Shown one piece after another: positions 8,044-16,796 of a stretch of 56,106 nucleotides of DNA. The position numbers and the translations under genes are program-made. Where the stretch lies: positions 1 to 56,106 of the forward strand of contig CANCLK010000011.1 of assembly GCA_947378785.1 (NCBI GenBank), written 5' to 3'. Source of the DNA: Comamonadaceae bacterium. GTDB taxonomy: Bacteria > Pseudomonadota > Gammaproteobacteria > Burkholderiales > Burkholderiaceae_C. Below the pieces are notes generated by a model that saw only the letters and a program-made list of their open reading frames with translations, was not told the origin of the DNA and searched no databases. How positions within the stretch are numbered: the stretch's first letter is position 1; each line of letters begins with the position of its first letter.

Positions 8044-9030
8044 TTATTCAATTTTGATGCCGGTCTCTCGGGCAACTTTGGCCCACTTGGCGGTTTCGTC
8101 GGTCATGAATTTTTCAAAATCGGCGCGCGACATGGGCATCGGGTCTGCCCCTTCGCTGGCGAATCGCTTTTTCATGTCGGGCTCCGACAGCGCGGCATTG
8201 GACTCTCGGTTCAACCTGTCGACCAAGGCGTTGGGGGTTCCAGCAGGTGCAAGGAGGCCCCACCAGTTGCTCACTTCCACATCTACACCGGTTTCTTTCA
8301 GCGTCGGCACATCGGCAATCAAGTCAACGCGCCGGTGGCCGGCAACGCCCAGAATTTTGATCTTTCCAGCACGCAAAAAAGTTTGCATCTGAATCAGGCT
8401 ACCCAAAGAGACGTGCACGTGACCGGCGGCCAAATCCATCAACGCCGGTCCGCCGCCTTTGTAATGAACAACGGTCAGGTCAGCACCTGTTCGCAGCTTG
8501 AAAAGCTCAATGGCGAAGTGCTGGAAGCTGGCTACACCCGCTGAGCCGAAGAACACTTTGCCTGGATTTTTCTTCGAGTAATCAATCAACTCCTTGATGG
8601 AGTTCACAGGCAAGTTAGCCGCCACCACAATCACGCTGGGGCCCATGCCGAGCATGGCTACAGGCGTGAACGATTTGACGGGGTCGTAACTGAGTTTCAT
8701 AACAGATGCATTCATCGTGAATGTCGATGAAATCAGCAGCAAGGTGCTGCCGTCTGGTTCGGCGCGCGCAACCATCGCAGAGCCAATAGCGCCGCCGGCC
8801 CCCGGCACGTTGTCCGCAATCACCGAACGCTTCAAACGGGTGCTGAGCTGCTGGGCCATGCTTCGTCCGACGATGTCGTTGCTGCCACCCGTTGCAAACG
8901 GCACGACGATGCGGATGGGCTTGCTCTCTTGGGCCAGCGCCTGGCCAGTCGGAAGGCTCAAGCCTGTGGCCAGTAAGGCGCCGAGAGTTTGGTTGAAGTG
9001 CCGGCGGTTGCCGTCTGTGTTGAGGCTCAT
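8044..9030 (-). CDS. TctC/Bug-type periplasmic solute-binding protein (Bug 1)
   Basis: A 328-residue member of the tripartite-tricarboxylate receptor family, two-lobed periplasmic binders of carboxylates and related small acids. The N-terminus has a twin-arginine-type signal (NRRHFNQTLGALL, cleavage near ALAQES). The first ligand loop is VVPFATGGSND followed by Arg four residues after the Asp. The second lobe has FFGSAGVASFQH and VVHYKGGGPALMDLAAG. No TctA/TctB membrane gene is adjacent. It sits between the amidohydrolase (19 bp upstream) and the dioxygenase (11 bp downstream), so it should be co-transcribed with both. Confidence 0.93.
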   Translation of the reverse strand: MSLNTDGNRRHFNQTLGALLATGLSLPTGQALAQESKPIRIVVPFATGGSNDIVGRSMAQQLSTRLKRSVIADNVPGAGGAIGSAMVARAEPDGSTLLLISSTFTMNASVMKLSYDPVKSFTPVAMLGMGPSVIVVAANLPVNSIKELIDYSKKNPGKVFFGSAGVASFQHFAIELFKLRTGADLTVVHYKGGGPALMDLAAGHVHVSLGSLIQMQTFLRAGKIKILGVAGHRRVDLIADVPTLKETGVDVEVSNWWGLLAPAGTPNALVDRLNRESNAALSEPDMKKRFASEGADPMPMSRADFEKFMTDETAKWAKVARETGIKIE

Positions 9031-9049
9031 GAACGTGTCTCCGAACGCT

Positions 9050-9979
9050 TTATGGGGTTTTGAAGTCGTACAGTTTGGCCGGGTTATCGGCGAGGATTTT
9101 TTTCAAGATCATGGGATCTTTCACCCATTCGACCAAGCGGTTCAGGGCACGGCCATCGTCAATCGGGTTGAAGGTTTCAACCACATCACGTTGTCGCGGT
9201 TTGCCCGGTACTGCACCTGGGTGCGGCCAATCACTGCCCCACAACAAACGGTCAGGGTTGGCGGCGATCAAGGCCTGCACCATGACCGCAGCATCGGCGC
9301 AATCGGACGCGTTTGAAATACGGTGTGGCGCCGACAACTTGACCCAGACCTGACCTTGGCGCACCCGTTGGAGCAGGGAGCCAAAGTGCGCTTGGTCTGG
9401 CCCGAGTGCTGCCTGAGCACGGCAAAAGTGATCCAGCACCACCGGCACCGAAAGCTGGTCCAGCACGGGCTCAAGGGATGCAAACACCGTGAGGTTGGTG
9501 TAAACCTGCACATGCCAACCGAGGTCTTTGACGCGCGCATGTGCCCACAGCAACTGGCGGGTGGCCATGGCCGGGTCATGAATGCCATCGGTTTCGAGGT
9601 TGATGCGGACTCCGCGAACGCCAGCGTCGTGCATGGTTTGCAGCTGAGCATCGCTGGTCTTGTCATCGATCACCGCCACACCGCGGCCGCGTTCGCCCAG
9701 CGCCAGCAAGGCGTCTACCGTGCAACGGTTGTCACTGCCGTAGGGGCTGGGGTGCACGATGACCACGCGTTCGATGCCGAGCTGGTCGTGCAGGCGCAGC
9801 ATGTCTTCTAGTCGGGCTTGATCCGGCGTGTATTGCCGGTCTGCTGCCAGTGGGTAGCGGTCGGTTGGCCCGAACACATGCGTGTGGCAGTCGCAACTCC
9901 CAGCGGGCAACATCGTGTGGGGTGGCTGATGCGAGACGCCGTGGATGGCTGCCGAAGGAGTTGGGTGCGACAGGGGCAT
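9050..9979 (-). CDS. Amidohydrolase-2 family TIM-barrel hydrolase (LigI-like)
   Basis: A 309-residue cytoplasmic amidohydrolase of the PF04909 type. The HxH metal motif is in CDCHTHVFG near residue 29, and the C-terminal Asp in LLWGSDWPHPG is the expected catalytic/metal residue. The segment VRGVRINLETDG is shared with 2-pyrone-4,6-dicarboxylate lactonase (LigI) and galactarolactone isomerase relatives, so hydrolysis or isomerisation of a lactone of a dicarboxylic acid is plausible. The start at 9979 gives MPLSHPTPS; an upstream open frame to 10273 overlaps the previous gene and is not coding-like. A 55-bp gap separates it from the dehydrogenase gene. Confidence 0.85.
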   Translation of the reverse strand: MPLSHPTPSAAIHGVSHQPPHTMLPAGSCDCHTHVFGPTDRYPLAADRQYTPDQARLEDMLRLHDQLGIERVVIVHPSPYGSDNRCTVDALLALGERGRGVAVIDDKTSDAQLQTMHDAGVRGVRINLETDGIHDPAMATRQLLWAHARVKDLGWHVQVYTNLTVFASLEPVLDQLSVPVVLDHFCRAQAALGPDQAHFGSLLQRVRQGQVWVKLSAPHRISNASDCADAAVMVQALIAANPDRLLWGSDWPHPGAVPGKPRQRDVVETFNPIDDGRALNRLVEWVKDPMILKKILADNPAKLYDFKTP

Positions 9980-10034
9980 GGTGGTGACTTTGGTTTCAGT
10001 GTTTAGGGATAGGCGTTGAGGTCTGGCGTGCAGA

Positions 10035-11021
10035 TCAGTTGACGCAGTTCGCAGGCGGATTTCCTTGCAGCACATCAATGACTTGTTGCGCCACTTGCAA
10101 GGCGCTTTTCGCCTGAGTTTCGTGTGTGCCGCCAGCGGCGTGAGGTGTTGCCACCACGTTTTCAAGTTGCAGCAGCGGGTCATCTGCGGGTGGGGGTTCG
10201 ACCTCAAAGACATCCAGCCCGGCGCCAAAAAGATGACCGTTGGACATCGATTCAAAGAGTGCTTTCTCGTCAATGATTCCGCCGCGCGAGACGTTGATCA
10301 GGATGGCGGTTTTTTTCATCAGGGCCAACTCTTGGCTGCCAATCATGTGATGACTTTCAGCGGTCAGTGGCAGGTGCAAGGTCAGCACATCCACCTGCGG
10401 CAGCATCTCGTGCAGCGTGGCCACTCGGGTGTGCGGCAGATCGCTCCAATGGTCTGCCGGGCTGCGCGGAGCATACGTCAGCAGCTTGGCGCCAAAAGCG
10501 CCAAGCCACTTGCGGGCGACGGATTTTCCGATGTTGCCCATGCCGACGATGCCAACGGTTTTGCCTTGCAGTTCAATGCCCAAATGTTGCGGCCGCACGA
10601 TCTCTGCGCCAGCGCGAAGCATCCGGTCAAAGCGTGACACGCGACGCGCAACGCTCAGTGCCAGTGCAAAAGCCATTTCGGCTACTGCTTCGCTGTTCAC
10701 GCCGGGCGTTCGGCAAACAGGAATACCGCGCGCTCTGGCGGCTTCGATGGCAATCGTCTCGTAGCCGACACCTTGCTTGCAGATCACCTTGACGTGTTGC
10801 GCGCGGGCGAGTTGTTCGGCGGTGATCGGTGTCATACGGACCATCACGCCGTCGGCTTCCTCCGGCCAGTTTTGGATGGCTGGGTCGGGCCAGCAGACCA
10901 CATCGGCATGTTGCCGGGCCAGCGCAATGCCGGACTCGTGGAAGGCGTCAAGGATGTAAATTTTGGGCCGTGCTGAAACGCCAGAGAGTGTCACTAATTT
11001 CGCGACTGTGGCTGCACTCAT
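10035..11021 (-). CDS. D-isomer-specific 2-hydroxyacid dehydrogenase
   Basis: A 328-residue NAD(P)-dependent dehydrogenase of the SerA/D-lactate dehydrogenase fold. The Rossmann motif VGIVGMGNIGKSVA is near residue 155. The catalytic set is complete: Arg in NVSRGGIIDE, Glu in GLDVFEVEPP, and His in VATPHAAGGTHE. It should oxidise a D-2-hydroxy acid to the 2-oxo acid or the reverse. Its start overlaps the TctC gene stop by 4 bp (ATGA), indicating translational coupling. The divergent operon carries an Ldh2-type dehydrogenase of the opposite stereochemical class. Confidence 0.9.
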   Translation of the reverse strand: MSAATVAKLVTLSGVSARPKIYILDAFHESGIALARQHADVVCWPDPAIQNWPEEADGVMVRMTPITAEQLARAQHVKVICKQGVGYETIAIEAARARGIPVCRTPGVNSEAVAEMAFALALSVARRVSRFDRMLRAGAEIVRPQHLGIELQGKTVGIVGMGNIGKSVARKWLGAFGAKLLTYAPRSPADHWSDLPHTRVATLHEMLPQVDVLTLHLPLTAESHHMIGSQELALMKKTAILINVSRGGIIDEKALFESMSNGHLFGAGLDVFEVEPPPADDPLLQLENVVATPHAAGGTHETQAKSALQVAQQVIDVLQGNPPANCVN

Positions 11022-12025
11022 TGTTTGGCGATCTTGGCTTTTTCTATCACGTCATGCCACCAAGCGATGTCTTTCTTTAACAGCGCTGTCATTTGCTCGG
11101 GCGTGTTGCCGCGAGCGATGACACCGAGGTCGAGAAACTTTTGGCGGAGATCGGGTTGCGCGACGGCGGCGTTGATTTCGGCATTGAGCTTGGCGATCAC
11201 TTCGCGCGGCGTACGGGCCGGCACAGCGATGCCGTTCCAACCAACGATCTCATAGTTGGGCAGGCCGCTTTCAGCAATCGTCGGTACGTTTGGCAGACTC
11301 GGGAAGCGCTGCGCTTCGGTCACACCCAGCACGCGCATCGTGCCCGCCTTAACATGCGGAATGACGGGTGCAATGGTTTCAAAAATCGCTTGCACGTCAC
11401 CGGCGCGCAGCGCGCGAACGACGTCGGCAGAGGTTTTGTACGGCACGATCGTGGCATCAATGCCGGCCATGGAGCGAAAGACTTCAGCCGCTAAAAACTG
11501 TGCGCTGCCCACCGAAATAGTCCCGATGAACAACTGTCCCGGGTTGGCTTTAGCGTGTGCGATCAGCCCGCGTGTGTCGTTGAGGCTCGACTTGCTGTCG
11601 ACTGCCAACGCAAAGCCGAAGGTGCCGATGAGTGAGACCATTTCGAAGTCTTTGATCGGGTCAAAAGGCAGCGACTTGAACAGTGACGGCGTCATGGCGA
11701 AATTGCCAGCCGCAATGAAGTTCAGCGTGTAGCCGTCGGGCGGTGCCTGCTGCGCCACTTGTGAGGCGACGATGCCACCGGCGCTGGGTCGGTTGTCGAT
11801 GACAAACGGTTGTCCAGTTTTTTCCACCAGCTTTTGCGCCACCAGTCGCACGGTCAAATCGCCGGTGCCGCCAGGGCCATAACCGACCATCACTTTGACG
11901 GGTCGGTTGGGGTAAACCTCTGCGGCGCTTTGTGCGTGGCTCCAGTGGCACGCCATCAATCCCAGCGCGAGCATCGCGATGCGCGTCCAGGCTGGGTGGC
12001 TTGTGGTGTGGATTGTTTTTTTCAT
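11018..12025 (-). CDS. TctC/Bug-type periplasmic solute-binding protein (Bug 2)
   Basis: A 335-residue protein with a Sec signal (MKKTIHTTSHPAWTRIAML, cleavage near SHAQ). The first ligand loop is VGYGPGGTGD with the Arg four residues on. The second-lobe loop is unusual: VPYKTSADVVRAL replaces the common VPYKGxxPALxDL, and the preceding strand is GTISVGSAQFLAAE. The pocket is therefore probably different from its neighbours. It lies 22 bp after the aldolase gene stop and is translationally coupled to the hydroxyacid dehydrogenase. The start at 12025 is chosen over 12058 because it begins the signal peptide. Confidence 0.93.
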   Translation of the reverse strand: MKKTIHTTSHPAWTRIAMLALGLMACHWSHAQSAAEVYPNRPVKVMVGYGPGGTGDLTVRLVAQKLVEKTGQPFVIDNRPSAGGIVASQVAQQAPPDGYTLNFIAAGNFAMTPSLFKSLPFDPIKDFEMVSLIGTFGFALAVDSKSSLNDTRGLIAHAKANPGQLFIGTISVGSAQFLAAEVFRSMAGIDATIVPYKTSADVVRALRAGDVQAIFETIAPVIPHVKAGTMRVLGVTEAQRFPSLPNVPTIAESGLPNYEIVGWNGIAVPARTPREVIAKLNAEINAAVAQPDLRQKFLDLGVIARGNTPEQMTALLKKDIAWWHDVIEKAKIAKQ

Positions 12026-12047
12026 GGGGCGTGTCTCTGGAGAAAGA

Positions 12048-12839
12048 TCAAACATCAAAAGGTGGGAAGCCGGAGGAACCCGCCTCGGCGCGCAGCAAGC
12101 GGATCATCGCCGGCCATTCGAGTTCGCCGTAAGGACGGCGCGTACCAGGTTGGTACAGGTGCGCTGTGTGCTGCAAAACTTCTTCAGTCGGAAGGCTCAG
12201 ACCGGTGCCGCCAGCCATCGCGTCAACCTGGGCGCGGCAAGACATTTCGAGCTGGTACATCGTGTTGAACGCCTGCGCCACGCTAGGGCCGCAGCTCAAC
12301 AAACCATGGTTGCGCAAAATCATGGCGGTGTGAGAGCCAAGGTCTTTCACCAGCCGCACGCGTTCTTCAAGGTTGATGGCTGGTCCTTCAAAGTCGTGAT
12401 AACCCAGGTGGTTGTGAAAACGGATCGACGTCTGCGTCATCGGCAGCAGCCCACACGCCATGCTGGCCACCGCCATGCCGGCCCGGCTGTGGGTGTGAAT
12501 CACGCAGTGCACATCTCGGCGGGCCTCATGGATCGCGCCGTGAATGACGTAGCCTGATTTGTTGATGCCGTAGTCGGTGTCTGGCTTGGACAAAATATGG
12601 CCCGCCAAGTCGATTTTGGCCAGACTCGATGCCGTGATTTCTTTGTAAAGCAAGCCGTACAAATTGATCAACAAGTGCTGGGTGCCTGGGATGCTGGCCG
12701 TGATGTGGTTGTAGATCAGGTCGGTCATGCCGAACTTGTCGACCAGCCGGTAACAGGCTGCGAGTTCGACCCGTGTGGTCCATTCTTCCGGGCTGACATC
12801 GTCGCGAACACACTTGAAATCGGTGGCGTAATTGGGCAT
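12048..12839 (-). CDS. Class II aldolase/adducin family protein
   Basis: A 263-residue cytoplasmic metal-dependent protein. The family features are YNHITASIPG near residue 42, the zinc-binding HTHSRAGM (HxH) near residue 108, and a third His in LRNHGLLSCGPS. The LINLYGLLYKEITASSL stretch matches aldolase-like proteins often annotated as L-fuculose-phosphate aldolase relatives, which can also act as decarboxylases or hydratases. The exact reaction is unknown. It is the first structural gene downstream of the LysR gene on the same strand; a 113-bp gap separates them, so it may have its own promoter. Confidence 0.88.
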   Translation of the reverse strand: MPNYATDFKCVRDDVSPEEWTTRVELAACYRLVDKFGMTDLIYNHITASIPGTQHLLINLYGLLYKEITASSLAKIDLAGHILSKPDTDYGINKSGYVIHGAIHEARRDVHCVIHTHSRAGMAVASMACGLLPMTQTSIRFHNHLGYHDFEGPAINLEERVRLVKDLGSHTAMILRNHGLLSCGPSVAQAFNTMYQLEMSCRAQVDAMAGGTGLSLPTEEVLQHTAHLYQPGTRRPYGELEWPAMIRLLRAEAGSSGFPPFDV

Positions 12840-12952
12840 GGTGAAGGCTCTTTAAATGAAGCCGTGGAGACGGCGATAAATTGAAAATCTTGCGGATATT
12901 ACGGTGAAAACGATCAATGTCAAATGCGGTTTGCGCTTGTCAGCCATCTGCG

Positions 12953-13840
12953 TTACTTCATGGCTTGAATCAGCAGGTCGTAAAAATAGCGTGCCGCTGC
13001 CGTCAATTCACGCCCCCGACGCTTGATGAGGCCCAGCGTTCGGGCGACATCCGGCTCATGCAGCGGAATGCTGACCAAAGTCGGGTGCCCTTGCCGCGGC
13101 ATCGCTAGGCGCGGCACCACGCCAACGCCGAGCCCAGCCTCGATCAAGCTGACCATGGCGGGCACGTGGTGCACTTCGCAAAACCAGCGCGGATGCGACT
13201 TGCTCTGGGCCAGCGCCAAGTCAATCAGCAGTCGGTTGCCGCTGCCTTGCGCCAGCGTGATGTAGCTGTGCTGGCCCAATTCCTCCCAGCGAATTTTTTT
13301 CCTTTTAGCCAGCGGATGGTCTTTGGTGCAGGCCACCACAAAGGGGTCTTGCAGCACAGGCTCGAACTCAATGTCGGCTTCTTGCGCACCGATGTAGGTG
13401 AGCCCAAAATCGGCCTCACCGCGCACCACGTTGAGCAGAATATCGAAGGACGATTCATCGATCACGCGGATGCGGATGCCGGGGTATTTGCGGTGATAGG
13501 TGCGCATCACATCCGGCAAAAAATAGGCCACCGCCGACGGCACGCAGGCGATGGTGACTTCGCCAGAAATCCGCTCGGCGACGTCACTGATGCCGATCAG
13601 GGCGCTGTCAAGCTCGTTCAAAACGCTGCGCGCCTTGGGCACGAAACTGCGGCCCACCGTGGTCAGTTCGACCTTGCGCGTGGTGCGCTCGAAGAGCAAT
13701 ACGCCAAGCGCCGTTTCAAGTTTGTCGATGCGCCTTGACAACGCCGATTGCGACAAATGAATGGCGGCGGAAGCGGCCTTGAAGCTGCCCAGGTCGGCCA
13801 CCGCAAGGAAAGCCCGGAGGTCGGCTAAATCAAAATTCAT
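12953..13840 (-). CDS. LysR-family transcriptional regulator
   Basis: A 295-residue regulator. The N-terminal winged helix-turn-helix is clear (FDLADLRAFLAVADLGSFKAA, LSQSALSRRIDKLE). The rest is a LysR substrate-binding domain (GEVTIACVPSAV, VRGEADFGLTYIG, EAGLGVGVVPRLAM). It is divergent from the Ldh2 gene and upstream of the leftward catabolic genes, the standard position for a LysR activator of both operons. The inducer is probably the substrate or an intermediate of the hydroxy-acid pathway. Confidence 0.93.
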   Translation of the reverse strand: MNFDLADLRAFLAVADLGSFKAASAAIHLSQSALSRRIDKLETALGVLLFERTTRKVELTTVGRSFVPKARSVLNELDSALIGISDVAERISGEVTIACVPSAVAYFLPDVMRTYHRKYPGIRIRVIDESSFDILLNVVRGEADFGLTYIGAQEADIEFEPVLQDPFVVACTKDHPLAKRKKIRWEELGQHSYITLAQGSGNRLLIDLALAQSKSHPRWFCEVHHVPAMVSLIEAGLGVGVVPRLAMPRQGHPTLVSIPLHEPDVARTLGLIKRRGRELTAAARYFYDLLIQAMK

Positions 13841-13860
13841 GCGTTAACAACAACAATAGA

Positions 13861-13873
13861 TGGAATATTTGCA
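13861..13873. promoter_or_regulatory. Candidate LysR binding site in the divergent promoter region
   Basis: TGGAATATTTGCA fits the T-N11-A LysR core with partial dyad symmetry (outer TG/CA and inner AA/TT pairs match). It lies in the 87-bp region between the LysR start and the Ldh2 start. Confidence 0.4.
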
Positions 13874-13927
13874 CTTTACACGCACTCATTGTCTTTCGAT
13901 AATCACCCTTTTGACGAAAGAACCGCT

Positions 13928-14980
13928 TTGAACACTCGTGCCAATGACCCGATCCGGGTGCCTGAATCTGAACTCACCCAACTTGGCGTGAAAGCCTTTC
14001 AGGGGCTGGGTTTGTCGCTGGCAGATGCCCAAGACGTCTGCCGCATTTTGGTCATGGCCGATCTGTTTGGTTTGTCTACACATGGCTTGAGCCGGGTCGA
14101 GTCGTACGGCGAACGTTTGTTGATCAAAGGCATCAACCCCGATGCCAAGGTCAAGGTTGAGCGCTTGGCGCCTGCCATGGTCCGGGTTGACGGCGACAAC
14201 GGTGTGGGCCCCTTGGTCGGTCTGCGAGCACTGGAGGCGGCGATGGAAGTTGCCGGTGAATGCGGCATCGGTATCGCCTTTGCGCGCGGCAGCAATCACT
14301 TTGGGCCGATCTCACCGTATTCCCTGATGGCGGCCGAGGCGGGTTTTGCGTCCATCATCGGCAGCAACGCGACCACCACCATTGCACCTTGGGGCGGCAC
14401 CGATGCCCGTCTGGGCAACAGCCCATTGGGTTTTGGTGTGCCCAATCCGGGGGGCGCCCCCTTCTTGTTGGACATGGCCATGAGCGTGGTGGCCCGCGCG
14501 AAAATTCGCAATGCGTTCAAACGGGGCGAGAACATTCCCCCCACGTGGGCGACCGACAAACAAGGCTTGCCGACCAGCGACCCGGCGCAAGCGCTCGACG
14601 GCTTCTTGTTGCCCATTGGTGGCCACAAAGGTTACGGCCTCGCGCTGCTGGTCGATCTGTTGGCTGGCCTGCTGTCAAATGCGGCCTACCTGACGCACGT
14701 CAAGTCGTGGGTCGACGCGCCCGATGAGCCTCAAAATCTAGGACACTTTTTCATTCTCATCAACACTCGTTTGTTGGGCTCGACCGCTTGGCTCACCGAG
14801 CGCATGAACGACTTCGCGGCCATCCTCCACGACAGCCCGGCCGCCGAAGACGGCAAGCCGGTGCTGGTGCCCGGCGAGATCGAACTGGCCAAGATGAAAG
14901 ACCAGCGTGAGAACGGCATCCACATGCCTGCAGACGTGATGGCTCTGCTGCGCAAGCACGCAGCGAACGCACCCGCTTGA
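13928..14980 (+). CDS. Malate/L-lactate dehydrogenase family (Ldh2) oxidoreductase
   Basis: A 350-residue NAD(P)-dependent dehydrogenase of the Ldh_2 family, whose members act on malate, L-lactate, ureidoglycolate, sulfolactate and related 2-hydroxy acids. Visible are the substrate-loop His in STHGLSRVE, the catalytic region ARGSNHFGP near residue 136, SNATTTIAPWGG, and the glycine-rich PIGGHKGYGLALLVDLLAG. The TTG start at 13928 is preferred: it has a GAAAG ribosome-binding site 8 bp upstream and gives the usual RVPESELTQLGVKAF N-terminus. An alternative TTG at 13889 would run into the promoter region. Confidence 0.88.
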   Translation: MNTRANDPIRVPESELTQLGVKAFQGLGLSLADAQDVCRILVMADLFGLSTHGLSRVESYGERLLIKGINPDAKVKVERLAPAMVRVDGDNGVGPLVGLRALEAAMEVAGECGIGIAFARGSNHFGPISPYSLMAAEAGFASIIGSNATTTIAPWGGTDARLGNSPLGFGVPNPGGAPFLLDMAMSVVARAKIRNAFKRGENIPPTWATDKQGLPTSDPAQALDGFLLPIGGHKGYGLALLVDLLAGLLSNAAYLTHVKSWVDAPDEPQNLGHFFILINTRLLGSTAWLTERMNDFAAILHDSPAAEDGKPVLVPGEIELAKMKDQRENGIHMPADVMALLRKHAANAPA

Positions 14981-15006
14981 AAACTGACACAAAAAGGAGA
15001 CCTCTC

Positions 15007-15996
15007 ATGAACCGTCGCCAATCCAATCAATCTAAATCACTGCTGCTGGTCGCAGCCTTGGCACTGGCCGCGCTGGGTCAGGCCCACGCACAGAGCTACC
15101 CGAACAAACCGATCCGCATGGTGGTGCCGTATGCGGCGGGCGGGAATGCCGACATCACGGCTCGTTTGGTCGCCAAAAAAATGTCTGACAGCATGGGCGT
15201 GCCTATTCTTGTCGACAACAAGGGCGGCGCCAACGGCATGATTGGTACCGACATCGTCGCCAAGGCGCCCGCCGACGGTTACACCCTGCTCATGGATGCC
15301 AGTGGACCACTCGTCATCAATCCGGGCTTGTACGCCAAGGTGCCTTACGACACCTTGAAAGACTTCATCCCGATCAGCCAGATCCTGACCTACCAGTACG
15401 TGCTGGTGGTGCCGACCAACTCGCCGATTGCGAGCCTACCTGCTCTCGTGGCCAAGGCCAAAGCCGAGCCTGGCAAGTTGAGCTACGGCTCTACCGGCAT
15501 TGGTGGTGGCGGTCATCTGGCGGGCGAAATGCTCTCCTTGATGACGGGCACCACGTTGACGCATGTGCCCTACAAGGGCAGCGCCCCCGCGCTGGCTGAT
15601 TTGCTCGGTGGCCATTTGACATTCACCTACGACACGGTGATCACCTCCGTGCCGCAGATTGAAGCCAAGCAACTGCGGGCGTTTGCCGTGTCGGGGCCGA
15701 CACGCGCCAAGTCCTTGCCGCAAGTGCCGACCATGCAGGAGCTTGGCTACAAGGGTTTTGACATCACCCAGTTCGTGGGTCTGTTGGCACCGGCCAAGAC
15801 CGACCCGGCGATCATCACGCGCTTGCATCAAGAGGCGGTCAAGGCCGTTAAGTCGGCAGAGATCATTCAGCGACTCGGCGTCGAGGGCGGCAACGAATTG
15901 GTGGGCAGTTCCCCGGCCGAGTTTTTGGCGCAGATTCAGCGCGAGCTGGTGCTTTACGGGAAGCTCGTCAAAGACGCCAACATCAAACCGCAATAA
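15007..15996 (+). CDS. TctC/Bug-type periplasmic solute-binding protein (Bug 3)
   Basis: A 329-residue protein with a Sec signal (SLLLVAALALAALGQAHAQ). The first ligand loop is VVPYAAGGNAD with Arg four residues after the Asp. The second lobe has YGSTGIGGGGH and VPYKGSAPALADLLGG. It begins 26 bp after the Ldh2 stop with a GGAGA ribosome-binding site, and the metallo-beta-lactamase gene follows 14 bp after its stop. Confidence 0.94.
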   Translation: MNRRQSNQSKSLLLVAALALAALGQAHAQSYPNKPIRMVVPYAAGGNADITARLVAKKMSDSMGVPILVDNKGGANGMIGTDIVAKAPADGYTLLMDASGPLVINPGLYAKVPYDTLKDFIPISQILTYQYVLVVPTNSPIASLPALVAKAKAEPGKLSYGSTGIGGGGHLAGEMLSLMTGTTLTHVPYKGSAPALADLLGGHLTFTYDTVITSVPQIEAKQLRAFAVSGPTRAKSLPQVPTMQELGYKGFDITQFVGLLAPAKTDPAIITRLHQEAVKAVKSAEIIQRLGVEGGNELVGSSPAEFLAQIQRELVLYGKLVKDANIKPQ

Positions 15997-16010
15997 AACA
16001 GTCGCAAAGC

Positions 16011-16796
16011 ATGTACCAACTCGATCTGCTGATTCAAGGTTTTCCGGGACGGGCCGTGTGTCACGGCGGCCTCGGCTGGAGCACTGTGTCGCTGCTGCGT
16101 GGGCATGGGCGCGTGGCGCTGGTGGACGTCGGCGCTTTCGGCATTCGCCGCGAACTGTCGCAGCAACTGCAAGCCCAAGGCGTCAAGCCCGAAGACGTGA
16201 CCGACGTGATTCTCACGCACGCGCATTACGACCACGCTGTCAACTTCACCTTGTTCCCGAACGCCACGGTTTGGATTGGTGACGAGGAACTCACCTGGGC
16301 GGCAAGTCAGCCGCCCGGTTTCAACCCCTTGCCCGAGTTGTATGTGCGTGAACTTCTGACGCGTGAGCGCGTGCGCCGCATGTTGCCGGGCGATGAACCC
16401 TTGCCCGGTCTCAAAGCCGTGGCGGCGCCGGGCCACACGCCGGGCCACTTGATTTTTGTCCTCACCGCCAACTCCCCACCGGTCATCTTCACGGGCGACT
16501 CGGCGAAGAACCGGGCCGAGTTATTGTCTGGTGAGGTCGATGCCACCGCAAACGCTGTGCAAAGCCGCGACACCTTGGCGATGATCTGGGCGCACTGGCG
16601 CGCCGTGCCTGGCACCGTGCTCATCCCCGGGCACGACCTGAGCATGCGGCTCAATGCCGAAGGACAACCCGATTACATGGGTGAGCGCAAGGCGGCGATT
16701 GCGGCCTGGTTTTCTGAATCCATCCACACCATGACGACCATCACCCTGTGCTGCGACGCAGGCTTTGGCGCCAACTACAGAAACGACGAATCATGA
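16011..16796 (+). CDS. Metallo-beta-lactamase-fold hydrolase
   Basis: A 261-residue cytoplasmic hydrolase. The metal-binding HxHxDH is present as THAHYDH near residue 67. Further ligands are the His in AAPGHTPGHL and the Asp in IFTGDSAKN, and a C-terminal GHD triplet (LIPGHDL) completes the site. The arrangement is closest to N-acyl-homoserine-lactonase-like and glyoxalase II-like proteins, so lactone or thioester hydrolysis is plausible. The stop overlaps the next gene's ATG by 4 bp (ATGA), which indicates coupling to the solute-binding-like protein. Confidence 0.87.
   Translation: MYQLDLLIQGFPGRAVCHGGLGWSTVSLLRGHGRVALVDVGAFGIRRELSQQLQAQGVKPEDVTDVILTHAHYDHAVNFTLFPNATVWIGDEELTWAASQPPGFNPLPELYVRELLTRERVRRMLPGDEPLPGLKAVAAPGHTPGHLIFVLTANSPPVIFTGDSAKNRAELLSGEVDATANAVQSRDTLAMIWAHWRAVPGTVLIPGHDLSMRLNAEGQPDYMGERKAAIAAWFSESIHTMTTITLCCDAGFGANYRNDES

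Noticed and set aside
7211-8392. A 393-codon open frame on the plus strand opposite the dioxygenase and Bug 1 genes
   Set aside because: It is antisense to two genes with clear motifs, has no family resemblance, and arises from the GC-rich codon pattern of the real genes.
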